Positions 7,592-16,721 of a DNA stretch of 32,130 bases are shown piece by piece. Location of the stretch: IMG/VR virus record IMGVR_UViG_3300027833_000146, positions 1 to 32,130 of that record; one strand, written 5' to 3'. Source of the DNA: a virus. Position 1 is the first letter of the stretch, and every line of letters begins with the position of its first letter. The notes beneath the pieces are model-generated. The model saw nothing but the letters and a program-made list of their open reading frames with translations, was not told the DNA's origin and ran no database searches. The position numbers and the translations under genes are program-made.

Positions 7592-10500
7592 TGACAATAA
7601 GAACACTTAGCACAAATTCAACAAACCAAACTAACCTTGTAAACTCCTTGATGGACTATGAGCCTTTTATAGTTGCACATCTTGTAAAATTTGAAAGACC
7701 TCAAAGTGTTGCTCAGTATGGCGGCAAGGTTCAAGGGTTGGCTACTGACTTTACTTATATTAGTGATGCACAGTATGATATTAGCTTTGACGATGGTGGA
7801 AAAACCGTAAGCGGGGTAGCTATAGGCCCTCAGCTTTATCGTGCAAATAAAGTTCTGAAACTAGGGGTAATTAATGAAAGTATACAGGCCAAGGCATCTA
7901 ATCTAAGTTTAACACTTGACTCCTCGACTTTAGGTACTAGCGAGAATATTAGTGCAAGTTTTACTAGTACTCATATGACTACTAATGTTGATCTAGCTTC
8001 TGCAGGGTTTAGAGAAGGTGACAAAGTACTTTTAACAGGTGCTGGAAACAGTAATAATAACAAATACTTACGAATAGATACTTTTAGCGGAGAAGGAAAA
8101 ATAGTAGCTTTCACAGAAATTGATTCTATTACTTCTAACTCTTCTTTACAAACTTATGTTATCTCTTCTGCCTCTGAAGAGATAAACTCTCTTATTACGG
8201 ATAAAACATCAACGTCTTATACTAGTTATATTAATAGAGATGTACTAATCTATAGAGTACATATTAATCCAGATACGAGAGCCATTATAGGCGAGCCTTA
8301 TATATATTTTAAAGGCATCATTGGTTCCGCTGATATCAGTGAAAAACTAGATTCTTCTACTATAACGTGGAAACTTGCTAGTCACTGGGGAGACTTTATA
8401 CGCGTACAAGGGCGGTTGACAGACGATGCAACTCATCGTGCCTTGCAAGCAGCGGGAACCCCTGATTTAAGTGCTGTTATTCGTCCAGAATATGCTACAG
8501 ATTTAGGATTTTTACACGCTAATACCGCTTTGAATTTGATGGCAACGTATAACACCACAGAGATAAGCTACAAGCAAGTAGACATAAACGGTGGTTGGTT
8601 TGGAGGTAAACGCCTACGAGAGGTAGAAACAATAGTTCCTCGAACAACTGACCTACAGTTTAATATTCAAGCTAAGATGCTCCCTGTAGTTTACGGCGTC
8701 CGTAAAATTGACTCTTTTCCTATATTTGTAGACACTCATAAAGATACGTCTGCAGAAATTTACAGAGTTGACGCACTATGCGAAGGTAAAATTGCAGGTA
8801 TTCTAGATATACATATAGAAGACAATAGCACTATTTGTACTGATCTACCTGATTTTGATTTGCGTAACACAGCTGGAGCAAACTATGACAGCGAAAGTGT
8901 AGAAGTAGCATGTTACGGCAGAGCTGATCGCGGAGACACTATGTCTCACTATAGCGCAAGAGCGGGAGCTGGTACAAGGCAAAGACAATATGATTATAAT
9001 GAACGTTATGGAGAATATGCATACTACTACGGTACTCAGTATCAAACAATAGGCACAGGTACTAACAACCCTGCCTCCGGCTTAGCTACAGGTATACTTC
9101 ATGGAGGTACTCATACGATTACTTCGCCTCTATCTGCGTCTTTCTCTTTCTATCAGGGTAAGCCCTATCAAAAAGCAGACAATACTTTAGTGAACCTAGC
9201 TTCTGCTAATAACTTTAAGTTACAGAACGACTACTATACGGGTAGATCCACCTATTGGGGTGCAAATCATAAACTATTAGATACTGCTTATTGTGTAGGT
9301 AAGTATACAATTGCAGAAGGTGAGACAAGTTTACCGGATTTAAAATTCATTGTACGTGGAAGAGATCCCGAGTGTTATAACTATGATGGTAGTTATAGAG
9401 CTACTGGAACAGGCGCGGGTGCAGGAAATGCGTTACCAAGTGTTTTTGTTCTTGGAGCCGATGTTACTCTACATAGAACAGACAATGACGTTGCTATCGG
9501 TGGAACAGTACAGATTATTGATAAATGGTCAACGTTTGATTCTGATGGTGTAGCTGATCATAGATTTAGATGGTCTGTACCTCCTGCTTTAGGTAATATA
9601 ACTGCTTTTTATATGAAAAGCGGGAGTAGTGAGTGGCACATGCAGACATGGGACCATGTAGAAAACTCAGGAACAGTTCCAGCAGAAGCCTATGTTACTA
9701 TAGCTTCTACTACCGCAGGTACTGCAGCAGGTAGAAAAGTAACAATAAACACACCTAGTGCAGGACTCGCTTGGCTTCTTGCACAAGAAGACCTTGGACT
9801 TTCTCCTTATATAGGGGAGTTTGGAGAAGACTTTGCAAGTACTTTTAGAGACTATACTCCTGCTTCTGCTTCTGTAATTGATAACGTAGCAGGGCTCGCT
9901 GATACGGTAACTGCCGGAGACAGGCTCTATGTTAAAGACGGTATTATTCTTGCAAGTGGTGCTAGCTCGACAAATGGATATTATGTAGGTAATACTATTA
10001 CAGTTACAGATATATCTGGAGCTTTAGTATATACTCAAGTTCGGAAAATCACAGGATATGATGGAGCTACTAGAACAGCTACTGTAGATGCTGTCTGGGA
10101 CTATTCAAATATACCGAATACCTCCACTAAGTATGTTATAGGATCTATAGGAGACAAACGTGTAACTATTAATCCTGCTATGCAACTACTAGACTATATG
10201 ACTAATGATCGCTATGGAAAAGGGCTTGATATTGATAATGATATTGATTTACCTGCTTGGATAGCATCAGCAGAAGACTGTGACTCTAGATCCGCTGTAA
10301 GTATAGTGCTGCCTTCAGCTACTTCAATTGCCGAGGGTCAGAAGTGGAGATACCCTGCTACAGGTGTTCTTCAATGGCAAGGTACCGTATCATCTGTAGT
10401 AGCTCGAGGAAGCTATAAAGAAGTTACTTTTGAGGACTGTATTGGTAAATTAGGTAATAAATGGAATGATTGGAAAACTTTTGCAGCAGGAGAACTATAC

Positions 10501-13500
10501 TGGTACAAAGGCGTAGCTTATAACAAAAATAGTTCGGCAGGTACAATTAGTACAAAACCAACTGGTACTTCAGGTACAAGTGCAGTTACCGTAACAATTA
10601 AAAAGGTGACTGACTCAACTACTGCAAATGTTGATACTTCTTTAGTATCTGCAAATGGTAACCCCATAGTTAAAGCATGGTCTCCTTCTAGTGAAAATTA
10701 TGATGCATCAGGTTATAGCTTATATGACTCAGACGATGTTAAATACTGGAGATATGTAGGCTGGGACGATTCAGTACAAAGAGCTGTTACTAGACACCAA
10801 ACTAATCAAGTAGTAAATACTACTAATCCATTATTTGATAATATTAATAGAATGTTATCGCAGTTTAATGGTATTCTTCGGTATTCAGGAGGTAAGTACC
10901 AGCTAGCTATTAAAGGTAAGAAGCCTACATCTGTAAATATAGCGGAGCAAATATCTAATGATGATATAATTGGTACTATTAAATTATCTGACAAAGGACT
11001 AAAGAATAGTAAAAACTTTGTATCAACTTCTATAGTAGACCCACAGAATAAATTCGAAGGAAGAAGCGTATCTTTCTTTAATTCAGAGTATCTTAAGGAA
11101 GACAAAGGCATTCAGAAGAAAGGATCCTTCAGCCTTCCAGGTGTAACTAATTATCATAATGCTAGGTTTAATATCAAGCAGTATCTTGACGAGTCTCGCT
11201 ACGGACTAGAAATACAATTTAGAATGGCTCCTCGAGGTCTTCTACTATTAGCAGGATCTATCATAGAGCTTACTTATCCTCGTTTTGGCTATACTGCCAA
11301 AGAGTTTAGAATAACAAATCTCAACTTTACAAAAGACGGACTAGTCGATGTTACGGCAGATGAGCACAATGACAGTGCTTATGTAGTTGAACCAGAGACA
11401 AGCGGAGCACTGGGTCTTGTATCTGATGTAGGTTCTGGAGGCAACACACCTGCACCGAGTACATACAAACCAGGCAGACCGAGTCGCTTAGTATGTACAC
11501 AAAACGAGCAAAGCGCCGTCAGCCTTACCTGGACAAATACTGCTCCTTTTACAGTGGGCATTCATCTTACAGAAATTTACAGAAGCAGTGTAAATAACTT
11601 TGCAGATAGTGTAGCAGCAGGCTCTTTTGTAGTAGGAACCAAGTACCGAATAGCGACTCTTGGTAGCACTACACAAGCACAGTGGAATACAGTGGCTGCT
11701 TCTACTAACGAAGTATATAAAGTTGGAGATACCTTTACAGCCGCTGCTGTTGGTACAGGTAGTGGAACTGTGACTCGTACATTACTTGTAGGAACTTCTG
11801 ATAGCGATGGGTATATTGATCCTATTACTACAGGGACAGGTTCACAGGAGCGCTACTACTGGATACGTTATATTACTAGAGTGCCCGTACTGAATAGAAG
11901 TGGTGCTCAGTTTAGAAACGTAGCTTCTCCGTATTTCCCTAATAGTAATGATAGCGGTTTTGGAGCAGGGCAAGGTATTGGAGGTATTGGAGCTGCTAAT
12001 AATGCTGTAAGAAGTATTAAATTAAGTTTTGGAACTACTAACACTTTTGTCTACGAAACAGACGGTACAGGTATAGAAGCGGGCTACCCTAACTCTACAA
12101 CTCTTACTGCTACTGCTACAAATATTGTGGGTACCGATACTTACGTCTGGAAAAAGACTTCAAAAACTGGTACAGTATCTGTAATAAGCGGAGCAACAGG
12201 ACTTTCTTATACTTATATACCACCAAATGCGTTTACAGATATTCCTGAAACAATTTCAGTACATCTAACAGATACTGTGGGGTCTGATATTTATGAGGCT
12301 CTTGACGCCGTAAGTTTTAGTGGAACAAGAGTTGTTATTGATGGAACCTCCCCTTCCCCTACTAGCAGAGCTGATTTAAGTAATGATAATCATACTATTC
12401 CTGCAGACTTTAATGGGGCAAATGGAACCTATACAGGTGCCTCTACTACTCTCACTATACTTGAAGGTACCACAGATGTAACTAGTAGCTGGAGTATCTC
12501 TACAGCAGCATCTTCAGGAACAACAATTTCAGGTGCAGGTACTGCAAGTGTTGCTGTAACAGCTATGAATAATTCTACTACTTCGGGTACAGTAACTTTT
12601 ACAGCTACTAGAAGCGGGTATGCTAACCTCACAGCCGTGTTTAGTGTTACAAAACAAAACGCTGCTACACCTGGCACCTCACCAATAGTGTATAGAATAG
12701 GTGGAGCAACAGGAGCTGTAAATCAGGATACTTCGGGTACTTTTACTCCTGCTAACTTTACTGCAAATGCTCAGAAAATTGACGGTAACTCTACTCCAGT
12801 AGCTCTTACTTCGGGAGGTACTCTTAAGGTATACCGAAACGGCTCTGGCACCGCTGTTGCAAGCTCTACTAACGGTACTATAACATGGCCAGTTACTTCG
12901 GGTACTACAACTATTCGAGTAACCTTAGAAGTATCAAATACTGTAGTTGACGAAGAAACAATACCGATAGTTTCCGATGGTGTGCCTGGAAGTGACGGTA
13001 TAGGTGTTGATATTATATTTAAAAGAGCTGCAAGTGCAAGCGCCCCCACTGCTAGCGCCTCCGCAAACAATAGCTTAGGGTGGTATGATACAGTCAGCTC
13101 AGTAGTAGGTACAGGAAAATTATGGGCTAGTAAGGGCGTGCAAAACGCCGCAGGACTTTTTGTATGGACAACCCCTTATGAAGTAGAGGGAGAGGTGGCA
13201 AGAGAAGTTTACATATACAGACGTAATAATGCTACATCTACAGCACCTGCTTTACCTACTTCAGGTAATTTAGGTTCTTATAACTTTGCTACAAACTCCC
13301 TTTCAGGAGTTTCTCCTTGGTCTACACAGCCTCTGAGCCTTACACTAGATGAGGATAGAGTATGGGTATATGTAGCAACAGTTTCTGGGCACGCAAGTGA
13401 GACAGTTAATATTCCTTATACAGCTTGGACAGGAGGAGCACTATACGCTCAACGAGAAGATGGAGACGACGCTGATACTGTAGACTTTTACTTTAAAAGA

Positions 13501-15885
13501 ATAGTCGCAGGCGGTAGTCTAGCTAATCCAGGTAGCGCAGCGACCTCGAATGGGTGGAATACAAATGCCTCCACTTTTGCAGGCCTATCAGGTATTTTAT
13601 ATGCTATTAAAGGTACTTTATCTGGCACTACTTGGAGTTGGGGTGCTCCATATGCAATAGAGACCTCTCTCGTAAGAGAGATAGCAGTATATAGAAGAAA
13701 TTCAACTGCTTTTACCGACAATGGTACATTTAGATTCGCTGCACCTAACCATGCAACCACTGCACTCCGAACCGATCTTTTAACGGCTCCTACTAGTTGG
13801 TCTACTATACCTCTTAATACTCAAATAGATGGAGATATTGTCTATAAAAGCATTTGTCTTGTTACAGGCGAGCCAGGTCAGACAGTTACACCCTCATGGG
13901 GCTCGCCTAAGATATACACTGAACGAAATGATGGAGGCAGCGTAAACATTGCTTTTAAGAGAAGTACTACGGTTCCTACTACTAATCCTGGTACAAGCCC
14001 TACTTATCCCTCGAGCTCAAATGGATGGTATGACAACCCTGCAGCTGCCACGGGGACAGATCCTTTATATGCAATTAAAGGTAATTTATCGGGTACTACA
14101 TGGAGCTGGGGAGGTCCTTATAGAGTAGATGGACAATCAGCAGCAGAAATATACTTCTATTCAGATATTGCAAACCCTGCAGGTACTGCCCCTAGTTTTA
14201 CAGCCCCTACTTATAACTTTACCACTAACGCAGCGGTAAGTGTGCCTAGTGGCTGGAACACGAGTCCTCCAAGTCTTGTAAACAACGGAGACACTGTATA
14301 CGTTGTAGTAGTACTATATGCAGGATCACCTTCTGATACAGCAGCGAGTGCACAAAACACTAGCGCTGTATCAGTATATGCTCAGAAAACTGATGGTGAT
14401 GATGGAGAAGGTAACATAGTTGCCCAATTAAGTAATCCAAATGTCATTATCACAGCAAATAATGATGGTACTGTACCTTCAGGAAACTTCCTAGGAAGTG
14501 GCACTGACTTGCAATTATTTGAAGGCACTACTCCCATAAGGTATGCTAACTCAGGAACTACAGCTGGAACATTTGCGGTAGGCGCGAGCGGGAACGGAAG
14601 CGTTGTATCTAGCTCTGGTATAACTAGAGGCGCTGGTACCCAAGTTGGGACTTCCTCTACTTACTTTCTTAGGTTAGCAGACGCTAGTGCTATGACTACT
14701 GATACTGGTACTATCACTTTTAATATAGTGGGTAAAAAGCTAGATGGGACGGCGTTCGCTCCTTTCAGTATAGTACAGAGTTTCTCTAAATCTAAGACGG
14801 GCGACACTGTAGATACTGTAGACTTTTACTTTAAAAGAATAGTTGCGGGAGGTTCGACGGCAGCTCCAGGCTCAGGAGCAAATGCAAACGGGACACCGTC
14901 GACCTTGAATGGGTGGTACACCAACCCTGCAAGTGTTTCCTCAGGTGCTGGAGTTATATACACTATTAAAGGTACTTTTAATGGTACTACTTGGAGTTGG
15001 GGTACCCCCATTCCACTACAAGGTTCTCTAGTACGAGAGTTATCTGTATTCGCACGACAAGTCGCGGGCGCTGGCGTGCCTGGGTTTGTAGCTAGTCCGA
15101 GTCTTCAGAGGTATGGAAGCTTTACTTTTGCTATTCCAAGTGGAGCAGCAGAAAGCTTTACAACGCCTGTAGGCTGGGATAAAACCCCTCAGACTCTTGC
15201 GGCGGACGGTGATATTATATGGGAAAGTAGGGTTGTTGTTTCTGGAGAGCCTGGACAAACAGTACAACCTGCAGGATACGCCGCTTTAACTAAATATGCT
15301 CAACGAACTGATGGCACCCCCTCTACTGTTCCAGGTCCCAGTGGCCTTCGTACTATTCAAGGGTACTTATATTATGAAAAAAGTACAAACCTTACCGTCT
15401 TGCCACTTGCTCCAACCTTTACAACCTATACTATTGCTAGCGGGGATATTAATGGAGGCAGTGGCGCAAATGAAGTTCTAGGTTTAAGCGATCCTTCAAC
15501 AGTTAATAAATGGACAAACGAACCTCGTACACAAGATCCTACAAGTCCTAATAAGCACTATACAATAAGATACTATGGGACAGAAGCGGCGGCGAACTCA
15601 ACGACGATTACTGTAACTTATAGTAGTGTTGTTACTTATACGAATTTTGACGGAGTTGTCACTTTTAGTAATGGAACTTTTTCAAGTGGGGGCACTAGTA
15701 TTAATGGAACTACGGCGGCTACTACTATTGATGGGGGAAACATCACTACAGGTACTATAAATGCACAACAACTAGCAATTTCGAATAATAGTGCCGGCAG
15801 TGCAGGTATTTTTATGGACAGTACTAATAATAGAATAGACATACGAGATGGTTCAGCATTACGAGTACGCATCGGACAACTTTAA
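7591..15885 (+). CDS. giant tail tip / host specificity protein (gpJ-like)
   Basis: A 2764-residue central tip protein. Residues 1-330 resemble a hub domain otherwise encoded by a separate gene (DISFDDGGKTVSG, LKLGVINESIQAK). J-like core motifs follow: VVYGVRKIDSFPI (about 365), LLDYMTNDRYGKGL (about 866), NRMLSQFNGILRYSGGKYQL (about 1085) and VTADEHNDSAY (about 1255). Next come an FN3 domain (about 1290-1435) with a 55-residue insertion, Ig-like beta modules (about 1470-1800 and 2275-2404) and four copies of a 155-168-residue repeat (about 1805-2275 and 2407-2575). The C-terminus (TTIDGGNITTGTINAQQLAI, then RIDIRDGSALRVRIGQL) is typical of J-like trimer ends. Lambda gpJ has 1132 residues, so this protein is more than twice as long. 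It probably forms the tail tip and carries receptor-contact modules. Confidence 0.9.
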   Translation: MTIRTLSTNSTNQTNLVNSLMDYEPFIVAHLVKFERPQSVAQYGGKVQGLATDFTYISDAQYDISFDDGGKTVSGVAIGPQLYRANKVLKLGVINESIQAKASNLSLTLDSSTLGTSENISASFTSTHMTTNVDLASAGFREGDKVLLTGAGNSNNNKYLRIDTFSGEGKIVAFTEIDSITSNSSLQTYVISSASEEINSLITDKTSTSYTSYINRDVLIYRVHINPDTRAIIGEPYIYFKGIIGSADISEKLDSSTITWKLASHWGDFIRVQGRLTDDATHRALQAAGTPDLSAVIRPEYATDLGFLHANTALNLMATYNTTEISYKQVDINGGWFGGKRLREVETIVPRTTDLQFNIQAKMLPVVYGVRKIDSFPIFVDTHKDTSAEIYRVDALCEGKIAGILDIHIEDNSTICTDLPDFDLRNTAGANYDSESVEVACYGRADRGDTMSHYSARAGAGTRQRQYDYNERYGEYAYYYGTQYQTIGTGTNNPASGLATGILHGGTHTITSPLSASFSFYQGKPYQKADNTLVNLASANNFKLQNDYYTGRSTYWGANHKLLDTAYCVGKYTIAEGETSLPDLKFIVRGRDPECYNYDGSYRATGTGAGAGNALPSVFVLGADVTLHRTDNDVAIGGTVQIIDKWSTFDSDGVADHRFRWSVPPALGNITAFYMKSGSSEWHMQTWDHVENSGTVPAEAYVTIASTTAGTAAGRKVTINTPSAGLAWLLAQEDLGLSPYIGEFGEDFASTFRDYTPASASVIDNVAGLADTVTAGDRLYVKDGIILASGASSTNGYYVGNTITVTDISGALVYTQVRKITGYDGATRTATVDAVWDYSNIPNTSTKYVIGSIGDKRVTINPAMQLLDYMTNDRYGKGLDIDNDIDLPAWIASAEDCDSRSAVSIVLPSATSIAEGQKWRYPATGVLQWQGTVSSVVARGSYKEVTFEDCIGKLGNKWNDWKTFAAGELYWYKGVAYNKNSSAGTISTKPTGTSGTSAVTVTIKKVTDSTTANVDTSLVSANGNPIVKAWSPSSENYDASGYSLYDSDDVKYWRYVGWDDSVQRAVTRHQTNQVVNTTNPLFDNINRMLSQFNGILRYSGGKYQLAIKGKKPTSVNIAEQISNDDIIGTIKLSDKGLKNSKNFVSTSIVDPQNKFEGRSVSFFNSEYLKEDKGIQKKGSFSLPGVTNYHNARFNIKQYLDESRYGLEIQFRMAPRGLLLLAGSIIELTYPRFGYTAKEFRITNLNFTKDGLVDVTADEHNDSAYVVEPETSGALGLVSDVGSGGNTPAPSTYKPGRPSRLVCTQNEQSAVSLTWTNTAPFTVGIHLTEIYRSSVNNFADSVAAGSFVVGTKYRIATLGSTTQAQWNTVAASTNEVYKVGDTFTAAAVGTGSGTVTRTLLVGTSDSDGYIDPITTGTGSQERYYWIRYITRVPVLNRSGAQFRNVASPYFPNSNDSGFGAGQGIGGIGAANNAVRSIKLSFGTTNTFVYETDGTGIEAGYPNSTTLTATATNIVGTDTYVWKKTSKTGTVSVISGATGLSYTYIPPNAFTDIPETISVHLTDTVGSDIYEALDAVSFSGTRVVIDGTSPSPTSRADLSNDNHTIPADFNGANGTYTGASTTLTILEGTTDVTSSWSISTAASSGTTISGAGTASVAVTAMNNSTTSGTVTFTATRSGYANLTAVFSVTKQNAATPGTSPIVYRIGGATGAVNQDTSGTFTPANFTANAQKIDGNSTPVALTSGGTLKVYRNGSGTAVASSTNGTITWPVTSGTTTIRVTLEVSNTVVDEETIPIVSDGVPGSDGIGVDIIFKRAASASAPTASASANNSLGWYDTVSSVVGTGKLWASKGVQNAAGLFVWTTPYEVEGEVAREVYIYRRNNATSTAPALPTSGNLGSYNFATNSLSGVSPWSTQPLSLTLDEDRVWVYVATVSGHASETVNIPYTAWTGGALYAQREDGDDADTVDFYFKRIVAGGSLANPGSAATSNGWNTNASTFAGLSGILYAIKGTLSGTTWSWGAPYAIETSLVREIAVYRRNSTAFTDNGTFRFAAPNHATTALRTDLLTAPTSWSTIPLNTQIDGDIVYKSICLVTGEPGQTVTPSWGSPKIYTERNDGGSVNIAFKRSTTVPTTNPGTSPTYPSSSNGWYDNPAAATGTDPLYAIKGNLSGTTWSWGGPYRVDGQSAAEIYFYSDIANPAGTAPSFTAPTYNFTTNAAVSVPSGWNTSPPSLVNNGDTVYVVVVLYAGSPSDTAASAQNTSAVSVYAQKTDGDDGEGNIVAQLSNPNVIITANNDGTVPSGNFLGSGTDLQLFEGTTPIRYANSGTTAGTFAVGASGNGSVVSSSGITRGAGTQVGTSSTYFLRLADASAMTTDTGTITFNIVGKKLDGTAFAPFSIVQSFSKSKTGDTVDTVDFYFKRIVAGGSTAAPGSGANANGTPSTLNGWYTNPASVSSGAGVIYTIKGTFNGTTWSWGTPIPLQGSLVRELSVFARQVAGAGVPGFVASPSLQRYGSFTFAIPSGAAESFTTPVGWDKTPQTLAADGDIIWESRVVVSGEPGQTVQPAGYAALTKYAQRTDGTPSTVPGPSGLRTIQGYLYYEKSTNLTVLPLAPTFTTYTIASGDINGGSGANEVLGLSDPSTVNKWTNEPRTQDPTSPNKHYTIRYYGTEAAANSTTITVTYSSVVTYTNFDGVVTFSNGTFSSGGTSINGTTAATTIDGGNITTGTINAQQLAISNNSAGSAGIFMDSTNNRIDIRDGSALRVRIGQL
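13005..15315 (+). repeat. four-copy protein repeat inside the tip protein
   Basis: Four units begin near 13005, 13471, 13935 and 14811. Each has the order (D/N)xxFKR, then GWYxN, then (Y/W)(A/T)xKG, TxxWxW, GxPY, VRE(I/L)x(V/I)YxR, a W-S-T-x-P element and a terminal YAQRxDG. Units 2 and 4 share an almost identical DNA stretch at their starts (gatactgtagacttttactt and following bases), pointing to recent duplication. An Ig-like module (14413-14805) separates units 3 and 4. Confidence 0.85.
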
Positions 15886-15909
15886 TGAGTACCATGAAAA
15901 AAATATATC

Positions 15910-15938
15910 TTGACATAACACCCCAAGTTAGCTATAAT
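15910..15938 (+). promoter_or_regulatory. consensus sigma70 promoter
   Basis: TTGACA (15910-15915) and TATAAT (15933-15938) have a 17-base spacer, a second perfect consensus match. An A7 tract precedes the -35 box, as at the first promoter. The predicted start near 15945 would leave a leader of only about 13 bases, just enough for GGAG (15947-15950) ahead of ATG 15958. It would drive the connector and fibre genes independently of the upstream tail operon. Confidence 0.85.
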
Positions 15939-15957
15939 TCTGTAATGGAGAAATGAA

Positions 15958-16299
15958 ATGACAGCAGCCGTATACAACCTAGTTATTGACCAAGGTTCCG
16001 ACTTTGCAATAGACTTAACAATCAAAGAGCTAGGATCTGCTAAAGATCTAAGCGGCTATTCTGCACGTGCTCAAATGCGGTCTACTAGGACTGCTTCTAG
16101 TGTTACCGCTACTTTTGACTGTACAGTATTAAACCCTGTTACAAATGGAGTAGTAAAAATGTCGTTGTCAAACAGTGTTTCTTCAGCTCTTGCTGCCGGT
16201 AGGTATTTCTATGATTTAGAAATACACACCGCAAATAATGCCGTAGTTCGCAGACTAATTCAAGGAGAGGTTACTCTCAACCCCGAAGTAACAAGATAA
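15958..16299 (+). CDS. small tail-tip/baseplate-type structural protein
   Basis: A 113-residue beta-rich protein directly after the tip gene and behind its own promoter. The pattern YNLVIDQGSDFAIDLTI, then DLSGYSARAQMRS, then AAGRYFYDLEIHTANNAVVRRLIQGEV is the style of the N-terminal domain of baseplate upper proteins (BppU-like) and of small attachment proteins in many tailed phages. GGAG lies seven bases before the ATG. The stop overlaps the next start (TAATG), coupling it to the following gene. It most likely attaches fibres to the tip. The family assignment is from pattern memory and is moderately sure. Confidence 0.6.
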   Translation: MTAAVYNLVIDQGSDFAIDLTIKELGSAKDLSGYSARAQMRSTRTASSVTATFDCTVLNPVTNGVVKMSLSNSVSSALAAGRYFYDLEIHTANNAVVRRLIQGEVTLNPEVTR

Positions 16300-16703
16300 T
16301 GTCTATTACCAACCCCACAATAGTAACTGTCAGCGAGTCAATAACAGACATAACAGTTACCGGACAAGAAACTATAGCGGTTGATATTACTCAGTCAGAT
16401 GTAAACGTAGAAGTAAACAACTTCGTACTTCCTAGCCAGTCCCAAGATGCGCAAAATACAGTAGTAGCTCCTTATGGAACTATTACTGCTACAAATGTGC
16501 AAGATGCGTTAAAACAACTTGCCGACCAAGATTTTAGATCCACAAGTACGCCTACAGGAACAAATGTTTCAGAGGGTGACACGTGGTATGATACCGATGA
16601 TAATATAATGAAAGTATATCGCGAAGTGAGCACCGGTGTATTTGCATGGACTAATTTAGTTGTTGCAGATACGGACGATTTACTTGATGCAGGAGCCTTT
16701 TAA
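16299..16703 (+). CDS. fibre connector / minor structural protein
   Basis: A 134-residue protein translated in tandem with the preceding gene. The N-terminal third is a Val/Thr/Ile-rich strand region (IVTVSESITDITVTGQET), the middle has TNVQDALKQLADQDF, a small helical motif found in stalks of marine phage fibres. The C-terminal part (EGDTWYDTDDNIMKVYRE, then VFAWTNLV) resembles the short beta-hairpin module seen in tail fibre bases. No enzymatic residues are apparent. It probably bridges the tip complex and the fibres encoded downstream, which is inferred from context. Confidence 0.5.
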   Translation: MSITNPTIVTVSESITDITVTGQETIAVDITQSDVNVEVNNFVLPSQSQDAQNTVVAPYGTITATNVQDALKQLADQDFRSTSTPTGTNVSEGDTWYDTDDNIMKVYREVSTGVFAWTNLVVADTDDLLDAGAF

Positions 16704-16721
16704 GGCTGACCGGAGACCCCA

